DNA of 64,000 bases, from positions 80,503,663 through 80,567,662 of the forward strand of contig CM054177.1 of NCBI GenBank assembly GCA_028829895.1, given 5' to 3'. Below the pieces are notes generated by a model. The model was not told the DNA's origin and did not search any database. It was given only the letters and a program-made list of their open reading frames with translations. The DNA comes from Sinotaia quadrata (Eukaryota; Mollusca; Gastropoda; Architaenioglossa; Viviparidae). The position numbers and the translations under genes were made by a program. Shown here piece after piece: positions 1 to 13,109 of this stretch (position 1 is its first letter; the number at the start of each line of letters is the position of its first letter).

Positions 1-3
1 ATA

Positions 4-114
4 AAAACTACTCATCCAGTTGGAACTGGTTTGCATTGCATCAGCAATTTCTAGCATATTCTCAACTCGAGTTGTTTGCTCCCACTCTACACTTACAAAA
101 ATACCATCATAAGG
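4..114 (-). repeat. Dispersed repeat family B, copy 1 (inverted relative to 34686-34799)
   Basis: The reverse complement of this stretch matches 34686-34799 over its whole length with scattered changes (shared words CTACTCATCCAGTTGGAACT, GCATCAGCAATTT and ACACTTACAAAAAT). It is cut by the window edge. Confidence 0.75.
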
Positions 115-850
115 AGTGCCCAAGGTCGAGTCACTTCGACAATTTAACACTTTATATAACAATTACGTCTAGAAATATGGACAGGCAAATTTATTCCACC
201 ACAGGTTGTTTAATTAGAAAAGGTGATAGTGGAGATGCTCTGGTAATTTTGTTGGCGTTATTCTTTTATTGTTGTGGGGGGAGGGTTGTTTAAGAAGAAA
301 TTAGAAAAAATAGTGAAAATTTGAGGCTGTGTATATATGTCTGTGTGAGTATTCATTTGTGCGTGTGATTTGTGCGTCAGAAAAATGCAAAAATAGAATA
401 GACAGTATAAAGAATGGGTAAAATCAGGGAGTAAAATGTCATTTGAGGGGAGGTGGGAATGGGGCAAATAACTTAAACCCTGCTTTCTGCCATTCGAATG
501 GCCGTTTAAATGTAGATGCAGCCAAAATAGTGCGACAAACGGGAAATGGAAAACACGACTGAGACAAGGTAGGGGAAACGCGTACTGAGATACGTCAACA
601 TGACACGTTTCCTTACTCGGCTGACCACAATGGCGGCCCGAAACCGATCGATGTCCGCTTGTCTGCAGCTCTGTTCCATTTGGATATGTTTTCGGACGTT
701 CCAGAAAATGGCAGAATTGTTCTGGTTATGCTGGTTTAATGTGTGATGGAATTTTAAGCCAAGTAGCTTGTTCCAGACTTCAGGACAGTGTGCTTTTCTT
801 TGTTTTGTTCATGAATTTCTTTTTCTTATATTTTATTTGTTTTGTGTCGA

Positions 851-881
851 GAGTGTGTGTGTGTGTTTGAGTTTGTGTGTG

Positions 882-943
<62 letters not shown>
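851..943. repeat. (TG)n microsatellite
   Basis: Interrupted then pure TG dinucleotides. The 70-78 codon frames across it on both strands are composition artefacts. Confidence 0.95.
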
Positions 944-944
<1 letters not shown>

Positions 945-1570
945 AGGGAGGATTATTTTTCGTTTTTCAATTTGAAAAAGCGTTGTCAGCATACTTCAAA
1001 TTAATCTGTTGACCGAAAACAACACCAACATACCAACGAAAATACCCAAACAATGATTAACAACAAATCTTGAACACTGGAATAGATTTATTAGACAAAA
1101 TTAGCAGTGAATTTACATTCTCTGGAACCTCACTGATGACATTAGCCTGTTACTAAAGTCAGCAAATGAGTGCAACTTTACGATTGTTGAATAACGATGA
1201 CATTGCCATGTTGCTACCGTAAGCATGAGTGGAAGTTTACGAGTGTTAGATGCTGGCATAGCCAATAATGACTTCAGCAGCTGCTGTTATTATGAATGAT
1301 GAAAATGTTAGCATCGAGTTGGATGGGTGAATGGATTAAGGTAGTCATTGTGGGGTGAGGGAGAGGCAACGCTGAAATAATGTCTCCACTGTATCGACGT
1401 TGTTTCCTAGCGGATGTTCCGGTCAAGAACTGAAGTAGATGCTAGCTATTAGTATACCCAGGTCTCCCACAAGCATACACTGTATCCTCCAATTTCTGAC
1501 ACAGTAGCACCATGTCAGTGAAGATGACTGCGTATAGTACTCCTCAGACCCATTCTCACTTATTTATGAA
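944..1570. other. No feature recognised
   Basis: Single-copy-looking AT-rich DNA; no exon, RNA or repeat seen. Confidence 0.5.
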
Positions 1571-1765
1571 CTTGACAGGAACTCTCTTTTAATTATGAAA
1601 AAGATTCTTTTAATTATGACCATAGCAGGGACACTTTTGTTAATTATGACCATGTTTAATTACACTTTTAATTACGACCCGGCAGGAATACCCTTTTAAT
1701 TACGACCATGGCAGGAACATTCTTGTAATTACGACCATGGCAGGAACACTCTTTTAATTACATAT
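1571..1765. repeat. Minisatellite, about 26-31 bp units
   Basis: Degenerate units around CTTTTAATTACGACC and CATGGCAGGAACA, about six to seven copies. Confidence 0.75.
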
Positions 1766-2148
1766 ATTGAAACACTGACACGATACTCGAGGCAGTATGC
1801 ACAGGAGTGACTACGTCACATGACCCTTCCGCTGCAATACTAATGACAGACCGCACTTCTTGTGCCTCCAAGTACCAACGTAGCTTGTGACTACAGTAGG
1901 ACACATACTAGTGTTATTTCTACAGAGTGAAAGTCACTGCATCCAGGGCAACGTCCCTGGTACCCTCAGCATAAGATAATCATAAAGGGCAGTTTAAATG
2001 GGGGAAATTGAAAGAAATTAAACAAGCAATCCGAACTACATTCACAAAGTGTTCTCTAGTAGTGGAAATGTTGGTGCTGGGATTACTTTTCTACTATGGT
2101 CATTTCACACAAGCATACAAGTTATCATGACATAGTAAACGTTTTATT

Positions 2149-2151
<3 letters not shown>

Positions 2152-2186
<35 letters not shown>
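2152..2186. repeat. (ATC)n microsatellite
   Basis: Pure CAT/ATC trinucleotides followed by a TTA-rich stretch. Confidence 0.9.
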
Positions 2187-2187
<1 letters not shown>

Positions 2188-2483
2188 TATTCTATTTATT
2201 ATTATTATCAACATTATTATTATTCCTATAAAGCATCCTCGGGAATAATCTCTAAAATGATAGATTTAATCTCAATGCTACTTAAATGTCTTCATCAATC
2301 ATTAGAGCCTCTATATTGGTGACTTACTATGAAGTTTCCAATGTTGTTTTTCTAACGTTTATATCAGCAATCAGCAATCAAATCACGGGCAAAATCTAAA
2401 CTTCACAAATTTACAAATGGTGAAATCAACCACTAATGCTGAAGACAAAATTAAACTTTATGAAAAATTAACATCTGTTAGGA

Positions 2484-2835
2484 GTGATGACATTAAAGCT
2501 TAGGAATGATGAATCCATGAGAATTGACTATGGGGAATGATGAATCCATGTTAACTGTTGTAAGGAATGATGAATTCATGCTTACTGCAGGGAATGACGA
2601 ATCCATGCCGATTGCCAGGAATGATGAATTCGTGTTAACTGCGAACAATGATGAATCCATGCTGACGGTGAAAAATAATGAATCTCTGCTAATTTTCTGC
2701 AAGGAATGATGAATCAATGCTGACTTCGAAGGATGATGAATTCATGCTAAATGATAGGTATGATGAATCCATTCTTCTTGCTAGGTATGATGAATCCATG
2801 CTGTGAGGAATGATGAATCCATCATGACTGATAGA
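2484..2835. repeat. Minisatellite, about 24-27 bp units
   Basis: About thirteen units built on GGAATGATGAATCCATG plus a variable spacer. The units leave partly open frames on both strands, giving spurious short peptides. Confidence 0.85.
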
Positions 2836-2854
2836 GAAATAAATTATGTTTGAC

Positions 2855-3305
2855 CAATACTCCTCTTTTGATCGGTGCATTCTGTTTTGACCATTACATC
2901 TGTTTTGATTCTTAACACCTGTTTTTATCCTAACTATATATTTTGACCCTTGCCTCCTGTTTTGACCATTACCACTTGTTTTGACCATTGCCTCTTGTTT
3001 TGACCATTGCCTCCTGTTTTGACCATTATCTCTTGCTTTGACCATTACCTCTTGCTTTGACCATTACCTCTTATTTTGACAATTACCTTCTCTTTTGACC
3101 ATTGCCTCTTGTTTTGACCACTGCCTCCTGTTTTGACCATTACCTCCTATTTCCAGCATTATCTCCTCTTTTGACTATTGCCTCTTGTTTTGACCATTGT
3201 CTCCTGTTTTGACCATTACCTCCTCTTTTCAACATTATCTCCTCTTTTGACTATTGCCTTTTGTTTTGACCATTGCCTCCTGTTTTGACCATTACCTCCT
3301 GTTTG
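2855..3305. repeat. Minisatellite, 19-20 bp units
   Basis: More than twenty copies of TTTTGACCATTGCCTCCTG with point changes; starts within 25 bp of the end of the previous, unrelated array. Confidence 0.9.
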
Positions 3306-4084
3306 GAAATGCGGACCGAAACAAAATACGCTTCTCAAGAATACTGACTGTCATTAACTTTATGTCCTGGAAGACATTCGTTGCTGGGCCACTTTCATTA
3401 CTAACTCTCGACGTTGGTATTTCGGTCATTGCAGAACCACTCGAAGAATTTCAGAAATGAAGCGTTCCAGTCACAAACCAGTGCTAAGGACTTGTCACTC
3501 GAATCTGTTCCATGTGCACTGGAACGTTTACAGACGGCCAAGAATCGCACGTTATGTACTTAACACATTTTTTTATTTTGGGGTGGGGTGGGGCTTTTAA
3601 AGTTGATTGCAATTTATTTCTTTTCATTCCTAAAAATATTCCACTCCATATTTCATTTTTAAGCCGAAACAAAAGTATATTTAAATAAGTTGCATTGGTT
3701 TGTGTAGGTATATTTTTTTAATTACATTGTTTCGATGGCTTGTTGTCCATTCTTGTTATTTTGTTGTTGTTATTGATTAGGGGGTTCCTAGTTTTTGTTT
3801 TTATGTTTTAGAGATGCTTTCGTTTGGCTGCTTGGGTTTCTTCAAGAGAAAGGTTTGTTTTATTGTTGCTTTTTGAATTTTTATTATTATACATATTATT
3901 TTTTTGCTATTTCTTTTATTATTCTGTACTTGTTTGTTTTTCTTTATTTATTTGTGTTTTTACCTGATTTAATTCTTTGCTTTCTTTATGTTATGTTTAT
4001 TTTGTTTATCCATTTACAACAGATGAGAGCTTATTGCTTTCATTGTATTTTGCCAAAATGGATTTATTTCCTCCTTTATTTCTT
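3306..4084. other. No gene; T-rich stretch
   Basis: About 3680-4080 is strongly T-rich on this strand. The open frame at 3795-4112 is Phe/Tyr/Leu-rich through composition alone. Confidence 0.5.
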
Positions 4085-4455
4085 TAAATCCACTTTAACT
4101 TATATAAATTAATCTCTACCTAGGCTACAATCCACTTTAACTTAACATATATAAATTAATCTCTACCTAGGCTAAAATCCACTTTAACTTAACATATATA
4201 AATTAATCTTTACCTAGGCTACAATCCACTTTAACTTAACAGATATAAATTAATCTCTACCTAGGCTAAAATCCACTTTAACTTAACATATATAAATTAA
4301 TCTTTTCCTAGGCTACAATCCACTTTAACTTAACATATATAAATTAATCTTTTCCTAGGCTACAACCCACTTTAACTTAACACATAAATTAATCTTTACC
4401 TAGGCTACAATTCACTTTAACTTAACATATATAAATTAATCTTTACCTAGGCTAC
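4085..4455. repeat. Minisatellite, 47 bp units
   Basis: About seven to eight units containing CACTTTAACTTAACATATAT and AATTAATCTTTACCTAGG. Confidence 0.9.
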
Positions 4456-5177
4456 AATCGATTGCAACCTGAACAGTTCACCCTGAACGTTTTCTTTTTA
4501 AATAATTAATTTCCTTGTCTTTTATTTTTGTTCAAACCGTTCTTCACACGAACAAATTTGAATGGAAATTGTAGCATCTTATAAAGTTTCTGTCATCTGC
4601 TTGATTCACATTACTTTAATATATATTTATAAATTACTTTTTCCGTGGAAAGATAGATTAAATGTCTCTATGAGACATTAGAAAACCAAGAATCGATTGT
4701 TAAAAGTGCGATTTCTTTGTTATTTATTTTTAATGATAAAAGTGACAAATGCATATTGTCGAGAAGAAAGTAGGTGGATGACGTCGTTTGTCGGTATTCC
4801 GAAGAAATTGTGCTGAAAATAAAAAAAAGAAATCTTTAAGCTTTCGGTTAATGTTTCCAAGATCAATTACATCTGATCAGTTTGACAGATGGCATAATTT
4901 TGCTATATTAATTTTAATTTTGAAAGGAATACTAACTAAATGTGTATTGATGCGATTAAGTAGACATTCAAGAATGCGATATACTAAAATATTTTTTCTC
5001 AATAATATGGCGGGATTGTTCGCTGTATTTAGTTCTTGCGAACTTAAATAATTAGAGAGGAATTATAATATTTAAACATTTCTTCATACACAAAGCTTTC
5101 CTTAGAGAATTTGGTTTAAACAATACGAGACATTTGCTTCCAGGAATGTCACCACGGAACGAACATGTGAATCCAGC
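4456..5177. other. No feature recognised
   Basis: AT-rich DNA. The 87-codon frame at 4788-5051 shows no domain. Confidence 0.45.
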
Positions 5178-5330
5178 ATTTCCTATGAGAAGAGTATCCA
5201 GTGATGACAAATGTTATGAAAAGAGTATCCAGTGATGACAAATGTTATGAAAAGAATATCCATTGATGACAACAGTTATGAGAAGAGTTTCCAATGATTA
5301 CAACAGTTATGAGAAGAATATCCATTGTAC
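5178..5330. repeat. Minisatellite, 31 bp units
   Basis: Five units around ATCCAGTGATGACAAATG and TTATGAAAAGA. Confidence 0.85.
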
Positions 5331-6388
5331 ATCTGCTACTATACATTACTTGGACCCTAAACACCATGTCAGGCGAATCCTACAGTTAAGTGACTATAAA
5401 ATCAACAACTGTACAGCTGCAGTCGAGTTTCAATCAAAGTACTTTTAGAGTTCACTGCGAATCACTAGTGTTCTCTTATAAACTCAGGTATTACTTTACT
5501 CATACGGACAAACCAAATAGCTACTACAGTGCCATAGGACTCAAACAAACCTTCTCTTACAACACCCATGATTGTGAATCTGAACGATAACCATTTATAA
5601 ACTCTAACTGTAACCATTGAATTATTTGCTATATGAAACCATACTGTCATTTTATTTCTTGTTGAAGACATTTCTTGTTGATATTTAGTCCACTCCTGTT
5701 AGCGTGACTTACTTACATTTTATATCTTGTAGTCTGTCACCTGTATTTACTTAATATTCCTGGTTGTACGTATCAGGGAGCTTGGAGCTGTCTTCTAGAA
5801 CTATCACTCTACTTTTCTATATTACCTATCTTCCACTTTTCTAACACGTGTGGCCAGCCAAAAGTTGTGTTTTGGGGGAATTAGCCTAAGGTTATAGGCA
5901 GCAAGGGGTGGTGGAGAATTAACATCTTGCCCAATTCCAGCAAAAATGTTGCAATCCCTAAGCTTATGAGTATTTGCATTTTCTTTTAAACTTTGTCATT
6001 GAGTTTTTGTCAGGTCGGGATTGAGGGTCTCGTCGTAACCGTATTTGTTATTATTATTGTTCATGTTATCATTTACATAGCCAAATACGTGTAATACCTG
6101 ACACTGCTGAAGTGTGTGGACATGTGGTCGGCCACGTTAAGGTTTTCAGTCTTTCTGTAACATCTTCTTAACCCACCCACCCCCAAGCCACAGTTGTTAT
6201 TAAAAGAGCATGCATTGAAAGTTTTGAAAGAGCATAAATTCTGGTTGTTATTAAGAGAAATACATTGATGGTTTATGAAAGAGTATGCATTGGTGGTCTT
6301 ATGAAAACAATATTACCTATCTCTAGGTATCTATCCCTCACCTCGTTTATCTTTCACTTTGTCTCAAACTCAATCTTCTGAGTTTGAA

Positions 6389-6392
<4 letters not shown>
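5331..6392. other. No feature recognised
   Basis: No exon, RNA gene or clear repeat; a few short repeats of CATTGATGGTTTATGAAAGAG type occur at about 6210-6310. Confidence 0.45.

Positions 6393-6464
<72 letters not shown>
6393..6464. repeat. (GT)n microsatellite
   Basis: Pure GT run of about 70 bp. Confidence 0.95.
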
Positions 6465-6465
<1 letters not shown>

Positions 6466-7914
6466 GAGTTGTAGTGCATGTCACTCCTCTTTCTCTTTTA
6501 TCACTTTCTCTCAAGCTCTAGTTTTTTTCTATAGCTAGCTATTCTTTGTCACTAACAAGAGGATCATTAAGTCACTTGAAATCTCGTTGTCTCCAATCTG
6601 AGTTTAAAATCCTTACCGTTTGACGAGAACATAATTCTTATATTGACATTTTGAATCAAATAAAAATAGCCGCCACTTTTGCTTCGGTTTACACTGAAAA
6701 GAGGAGAGAAAATGTCTAAACTCTAAAGTGACAAACTGTTTCTGAAAGATTGTAAAAGGAAAAGAAATGTGATAATGATGATGAAGAGGAGGAGGGTAGT
6801 CAAAGTGGTAGCAGTGTCGATGGTTGGTGAACTATGATAATGCTAATTTTAATCTCCTGAACGTAATCTAGTCACGAATCTAGGCTACTGACCTTTATTT
6901 TTCTTTTCTTACTAGGGTGTGAAGAAAAGGCATCACCTTTACACTTCTAAATATTACAGTGACCTTTCTAGCACAACGATCTGCTGCGTTTGTCACAGTT
7001 CAAGCAGAGAGTTCCGTAAGGAAGGACACTTTATCATTTTCTCGCGCGCTAACAACGCGTTAAGCATCAACTCATGCATAGCTAAGTCGGAAGCCAGGAA
7101 GAGATGACATGATATTTTTTTTTTACCTGAGGCCTTTCGGAATTTCTTGATTGAAACTGTTGTGAATTAGTAACGTAAAGGTCGTGAGAGAAAATACCAC
7201 TGTTGATTTTGTGAGCCAATTGATTTTCATATCTCATAATGAAGACAAATTCCAAAAACACACAAGCGTTTGATGTGTGTCTGTGTCCGTGTGTGTCGGG
7301 GGGGGGGGGATGATGAAATAAGTTAACCGATTGAAAGTAATTTCCCACTATCCAACCGGAAGGAAACAAACAAGCATCGATAGTGTCAAACAAAATTGCC
7401 AGAAGAAAATATATATTTCGAGAAGTCCGCTTCGGTGTGGTCGAATGCAATGTGTAGTGGAGGTCAAGGTGATGACGAAAGTTCAAAGGTCAGATCTTCA
7501 GAAGACCTTGTAGTGCCGTCATATCGCGTGTTGTGACTTGCTATCAATTTTTATTTCTTAGTGGTTGTGTAGGTAGGGGCCCCAGTGCACTGCTTTGCCT
7601 TTGGACATATTATACTGTTAAGACGGCCCTGTCCTTGTGGACAGAAGAGGTTTGCGCATCGGGGTGTGATCCGGGGGGCTGGCCTTTTACTATTTCAGTG
7701 TACTCTGAGTGGCCACATTCGATCAGTTCGGCGGTGTGGAAGGAATTGGGCCTTGCGGAAGTGGTCTTTCAGGAGAGGAGTGTGGAACGTCTAAAACGTT
7801 TTTGTAAGGGAGAAACCTGGTGAGGTCTGGACAGCTCCTTTATATGGGATGTTGTTTGGAAATATTAGAGAGCTCTTTATAACTGTAAGCTGGAGAGTTT
7901 ATTCTATGGGATGG
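6465..7914. other. No gene recognised
   Basis: The stretch 7520-7830 is GC-richer than its surroundings and open for 96 codons on the + strand (Trp/Cys-rich, no known domain); it may be an old repeat. Poly(G) at about 7300-7309. Confidence 0.45.
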
Positions 7915-8210
7915 GTATACGGTACTTTTGGAGAAGACTATAGATTCAGGATTTAAGGATTAAAGTCAATAAGCTACTTCAGGACGGTATGGATTCAGGA
8001 TTCAACAAATACTGTCTATCAGTGAACAGGGAAAAGTGTGGATTCAGAATTAAAAATACTACACTCTATAAGTTACCAGAGAAGGGTTTGGATTCAGAAT
8101 TCAAGAACTACTTTCTGTCAGAGGATGATATAGATTTAAGATTCAAGAACTACAGTCTATAAACTACCAGAGAAGGACATAAATCCAAGATTCAATTACC
8201 GCGTTCAAGA
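7915..8210. repeat. Degenerate minisatellite, about 55-70 bp units
   Basis: Five diverged units with GGATTCAGGATTCAAGAACTA and CTATAAACTACCAGAGAAGG (each given here in part). Confidence 0.6.
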
Positions 8211-8654
8211 CTACTAAAAGAGGGCATCACTAGAGGGTCAATTACTACCGTAGTGTGGATCCCAAAAGGAGATCTGTGATGACCCAATTGCAACTCCTGT
8301 TCTAGGGATAAGGAAAATGAGTCAAATATAACATTGCATGGAATTTGTGAGTACGACGAAAGAGTCAGGCAGGGCATCATCGCTTTATAAGGTTGATGCT
8401 ATATTTTCCGGGGAACCACGTGACGACGAATGCGTGAACGTCAGCGGTATAAAGTTTATTTTTGTATCTTAAAACAAATGTCATTGCTATGAAAGTGGAG
8501 TAAGTGAGAGTTGAGAGAGAGGATAAAAGCATTTCGAGAAACAACACGAAAACAAAGTTACGAAATTTTTGCCGAAATGGCAAATTGAACTCTTCATTAA
8601 ATGACCTTTAACATTCACTTTTAGCCTTTCGCTTATCATTTCAACTCTTATTTA

Positions 8655-9060
8655 ATTGTTGCTTTATTTGCTGACGTAAGCAAGGTTTTGACGATATTTC
8701 TAGTGTAAGGACTTCTATTGCTGACGTAAGCAAGGTTTTGACGATATTTCTAGTGTAAGGACTTCTATTGCTGACGTAAGCAAGTTTTTGACGAGATTGC
8801 TAGAGTAAGGACTTCTATTGCTGACGTTTTTGACGAGATTGCTAGTGTAAGTTCTATTGCTGACGTAAGCAAGTTTTTGACGAGATTGCTAGTGTAAGTT
8901 CTATTGCTGACGTAAGCAAGGTTTTGACGAGATTGCTAGAGTAAGGACTTCTATTGCTGACGTAAGCAAGGTTTTGACGAGATTGCTAGAGTAAGGACTT
9001 CTATTGCTGACGTAAGCAAGTTTTTGACGAGATTGCTAGTGTAAGGAGTTCTATTGCATT
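8655..9060. repeat. Minisatellite, 50 bp units, each carrying TGACGTAA
   Basis: Eight units with an exact 50-bp spacing at the better-preserved end. Seven hold GCTGACGTAAGCAAG (at about 8671, 8721, 8771, 8861, 8908, 8958, 9008). One unit at 8821 has lost about 14 bp, joining CTGACG to TTTTGACG. Units differ by few bases, so the array is recent. Confidence 0.92.
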
Positions 9061-10111
9061 TATTTTATTTCTTACGCGTTCTTTTTGTCCTTTCATTTTT
9101 TCATCGTAACTGAACAAGTGTGTGAACGTGTCCCGAGATATATTGTTGATTGTTTTGTACTTAATAGTCGATGTGTGTGTGCATGTGTACGTCCTTGTGT
9201 ATTTGTGCATATGTGCCTGCGTGCGTTTGTGTGTGTGTGTGAGTGTATGTGCGCGCGCGCGCGCTACCGAATTCTGATCAGCAGTTCACGAGCTCAGTGT
9301 ACACAGTGACGTCATACATATTTGACACCAACTTTCCAAAACCCTTTCTTTTCTTTTTTTTAAAACAAAATTGGTATACTTTTTCTTGACATATAAATTT
9401 GTTACCACCTTCTACACGCTATTCCCATAATGTAATTATGTGTGTAATATGCGACCGCACTGAACTGACAGATCCATCGCTGTCAGATCCCAGCTCCGTT
9501 TTGAAGCAGATGTTAGGAATTTTCTGGAACTCAGTATTTCATATTCTTCTTCTTGTAGAAATTGGGTCAATATATCGTTTCGGCACTAGTATTGTTTCTC
9601 TTTGACGCTGTCCTGCAATTGCAGCGTTTGAGAGCTTCGTTTTCTGTCCCGTCTTTATTTGAAGGAAAAATACATCCTACTGGTTTTTATGTTTACGCGT
9701 CCGTTGAGCATCTCTCGAGATTGTGAGGTGGGTGGGTGGTACATCAATCAGTGCAAACTCACCGCATTTTGAATCGCTAAACTTGTCTGGAACTGATGTG
9801 GATTTGCAGTGCTCACGTACGAAGTAAACTGTTAAAGCAGCGTTACGCTCCGTTGCTGCGAATGCTATTTATTCTGTGACGTCATGCCTTGGAATCATGC
9901 TTATATTCTTTAGCATATTGTATGATCAAAACAATTATATACTCGCAACAACTCTACACTGTGAATTTATACTGCTGTTAACTAGGTGATTTTATGATTT
10001 GGAATCGTATTTCAATACTTTATCATAATTATTATCAAATATTTTTTATTTACTATGCAAAGTTACTCATCACTCGTTATCGAATAGTTTTTACAGAGAT
10101 GTTATTTCCTC
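9061..10111. other. No gene; GT-rich stretch and single-copy DNA
   Basis: 9170-9265 is an irregular TG/GCGC stretch. The rest shows no recognisable feature. Confidence 0.45.
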
Positions 10112-10330
10112 CCAATAATAAACCACACAGTTGTCTGTAAACATCGAAGACATACACAATTGTCTGTAAATAGGGCTGCCAATAATAAACCACACAGTTG
10201 TCTGTAAACATCGAAGACATACACAAGTGTCTGTAAATAGGGCTCTGCCAATAATAAACCACACAGTTGTCTGTAAACATCGAAGACATACACAACTGTC
10301 TGTAAATAGGGCTCTGCCAATTAGATTTGT
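10112..10330. repeat. Minisatellite, 67-69 bp units
   Basis: Three units, each containing the near-duplicated half-units CACAGTTGTCTGTAAACAT and CACAACTGTCTGTAAATAG. Open in several minus-strand frames purely through repetition. Confidence 0.92.
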
Positions 10331-10339
10331 AGAAAATGA

Positions 10340-10495
10340 GCAGTATAAAGTAATGGTGCGTGTGTATAAGTGTATGCTTGTGTGTACGTGGGCTTGCACG
10401 TGTACTACGTGTGTGCTTGTGTGTGCATGCTTGTATATGTATATGTGTGCTTGTGTGTGCATATGTGTATTTGTGTGTATGTGTATGTGTAGTTA
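10340..10495. repeat. Imperfect TG-rich stretch
   Basis: Irregular TG/TA/CG dinucleotides, a decayed microsatellite. Confidence 0.8.
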
Positions 10496-11599
10496 GCGTA
10501 ACACGAAAAGTTCTAATGTTGTTCGTCGCTAATAGAAATTAAAGTAAACAAAAATAACACTTTACACATGACACTTTTCTGTCTCAGAAAATAGACTGCA
10601 TAACATTGGCCCAAGTCCCACAAAACGAGTCGTCGTCAGCGTTAATTGAAACAAAACACGGGGCGTCCTCAGTCCATACTTACAGCAGAAAATTACTGAC
10701 CTAATTAAGGCCCATTATCATGAACATAGACGGGAAGCCAGGTAGACAGGTGCGGAGAAATTTGTACCTAGTCCTTCATGCTCTTGCCTCTTTCCCACCA
10801 TTGCAGAAAGATGTTGCTCGGAAACCCTCTACTAAGAACACGAGATGAAAGGAAAAATCTGAGTACGCCCTGATAAACGCTCGCAACACTGATCTATAGA
10901 GATTAGTCACGTGACTTGCCAAAAAGCAACAGAAGATCACGCTATAAATAGTGTCTCTCTGCGCAGTACGGCACATTTGCCAATTTAGAAAATGAGTTCA
11001 AGAACGTACATAACCACTGCAACAATGTTAAGTGACAGTTAGTCTGTGTGCAGCTGCCTCAAAGGTTGTAGCCAATAGCAAGCAAGCGGAACAAGCTGAG
11101 TGGGCGATGGGGGTTGGGGGGTGGTTGGGCACAGAATATATTTATATATAATTTTTAAAGGTGTATGATTAAAAATGCAGTGAGTCAAAATCCCATGAAA
11201 GAAAATCAGAATGCTTGCAGATTAGTTTATAAATTCATGTTGTGTGTCTGGTTGTTCGGTAAGGTAGCGATTGGTCTATTGGATCCGTGTAGCATTATGT
11301 TAATAAATTCAACAGTTATTTATTTATTAGCTACATGGCAGGTTGTTTGACTTGTGAAAAAAAATACAAAAGTCGAGTGAGTGACACAGTAGATGCGGTG
11401 CTAAAAGTTGTCAGGAATGACGTCATCATTATGTTTCGATCGTGAAGATTCCTTAAATGTCTCTATGTTTTTAAATAACAATATTTAGAATTCAGTTCTT
11501 ACTTGGAAATTAAAACACTAAACTTTCAGCAAACGCGATTTATTTTATTTTATTTTGTTTGTTGATTGGTTGGTTTGTTGGTTTGTTTGTTTGTTTTAT
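10496..11599. other. No feature recognised
   Basis: No exon or RNA gene seen; short frames at 10776-10976 and 11165-11350 have no domain. Confidence 0.45.
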
Positions 11600-12085
11600 A
11601 TAAATGTCTATGAAGATGACGTCATCTTTTGGTGTCAATGAAGAATTCTTCGTAATATTTATCTGTAATAAAAATGACATCATCTTTTGATGACAATGAA
11701 GATTTCTTCGTTAACTGTCTATGAGAATAATATCATGTTTTGATAACAATGACGATTTCATCGTAATATTGGTCTTTGAGGATGACATCATATTTTGATG
11801 ACAATGAAGATTTTTCGTAATATTTGTCTATGAGGATGACATCATATTTTGACGACAATGAAGATTTCTTCATAATATTTTTCTGTAAGAAAAACATTAT
11901 ATTTTGACAACTCGATGAAGATTCATTTGTAATATCTGTCTATTAGCATAGCATCATCTTTAGTTAACATAATGAAGATTTTTTTGTCATATTAGTTTGT
12001 TAGAAAATCATCATCTATTGTCAGCATGACAAAGAATTCTTCGTAATATTTGTCTATTAGGATAACATCATCTTTTGACTAAATA
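11600..12085. repeat. Degenerate minisatellite, about 60-70 bp units, with CRE/AP-1-like words
   Basis: About seven units with GATGACATCATCTTTTGATG, AACAATGAAGATTTCTTCG and TAATATTTGTCTATGAG. The GATGACRTCATC word is repeated in most units. Confidence 0.85.
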
Positions 12086-12119
12086 ATGAAGAAAACAATC
12101 GAACTCTGAATTTTAAAAC

Positions 12120-12560
12120 ATCGAATTATAAATATAACAGTACAAATCGGTGCAGGCTAAAGCTCAAAATTCAATCAAGGGTTATACGACTTAAAGTTTC
12201 AAAATAAGATATCATGTGACTAAGGTTAAAGCTTCAAAATCAAGCATTACAAGACTACACTTAAATCTTCAAAATCAAGCATTATACGACTAAGGGTAAG
12301 GCTTCGAAATCCTGCGTTATAGGACTAATAGTAAATCTTCAAAAAGAGGTGTTGTGAAACTAATGCTAGAACTTCCCAAGCACACATTATACGGCTGAGG
12401 CTTCAAAATGGCAATACATGACAAATAACAAAGGCTTCAAAATCTGGCAATACATGACAAATAACAAAGGCCTCAAAATCAGATTTTACAAGACAAAAGT
12501 TATTGCTTCAAAATGATGCAAAAATAAGATTAAAGTAGAACTTTCGAAGCAGACACTATA
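12120..12560. repeat. Degenerate minisatellite
   Basis: Diverged units of about 45-50 bp around GGCTTCAAAATCAAGCATTA and ACGACTAAGG; a few similar units recur at 14190-14300. Confidence 0.65.
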
Positions 12561-13109
12561 CAACTGTAATGTATGCATGTGAAGTGCAGCGGGGAGAAAA
12601 AGATGATAAAAGAATAAAATGTTTTTTAATTAATTCCTCCCTTGCTTGCTGGAAAACTTAATCCAGTTCCCCAGTCACATGCACTTGCAGTAAACAGATA
12701 CAAGACACGTACAATGGAATGATGCGTCACGAACGTCTATAGCCTTTTGCTAAAACATAATATTTAATCTAGGTCAAGCCCCCATGTCCCTTTTAGAATA
12801 AACCCTTGTGACATATATGAACGTGACGGGACTAGAAACTGAGTCTATATTTATATTTATAACTTTAAAGGGAATTTAATGAATAAAATAATGGAAAATA
12901 AATTTTTAAAAAAACGAAGATAAAATGTCCAGATGGATTAGTATAATACAAAGCTTATTGTCATCTGAAATGGGGAAGGATTGTAGTGTACAAGGTAAGT
13001 GTAGCACAAGCAACACATGCAATGTTCTGAATGTCTTTCTTTCACAACTTACCTTCCAAAATGAGACGTCTGCAGCCGCTATAAGCATTGGTGTGTCGTC
13101 ATTTGGTCC
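12561..13109. other. No feature recognised
   Basis: AT-rich; an 84-codon frame (12925-13179) enters the next array and shows no domain. Confidence 0.45.

Noticed and set aside
768..1004. Cys/Val-rich and Thr/His-rich proteins over TG tracts here and at 31155-31485 and 32778-32978
   Set aside because: They are translations of microsatellites.
7533..7823. A 96-codon gene in GC-richer DNA
   Set aside because: No domain, no splice or promoter support, and overlapping open frames; more likely an old repeat.
8655..9060. CRISPR-like array (also 18452-18900 and 33866-34210)
   Set aside because: Units are tandem without unique spacers, and the genome is eukaryotic.
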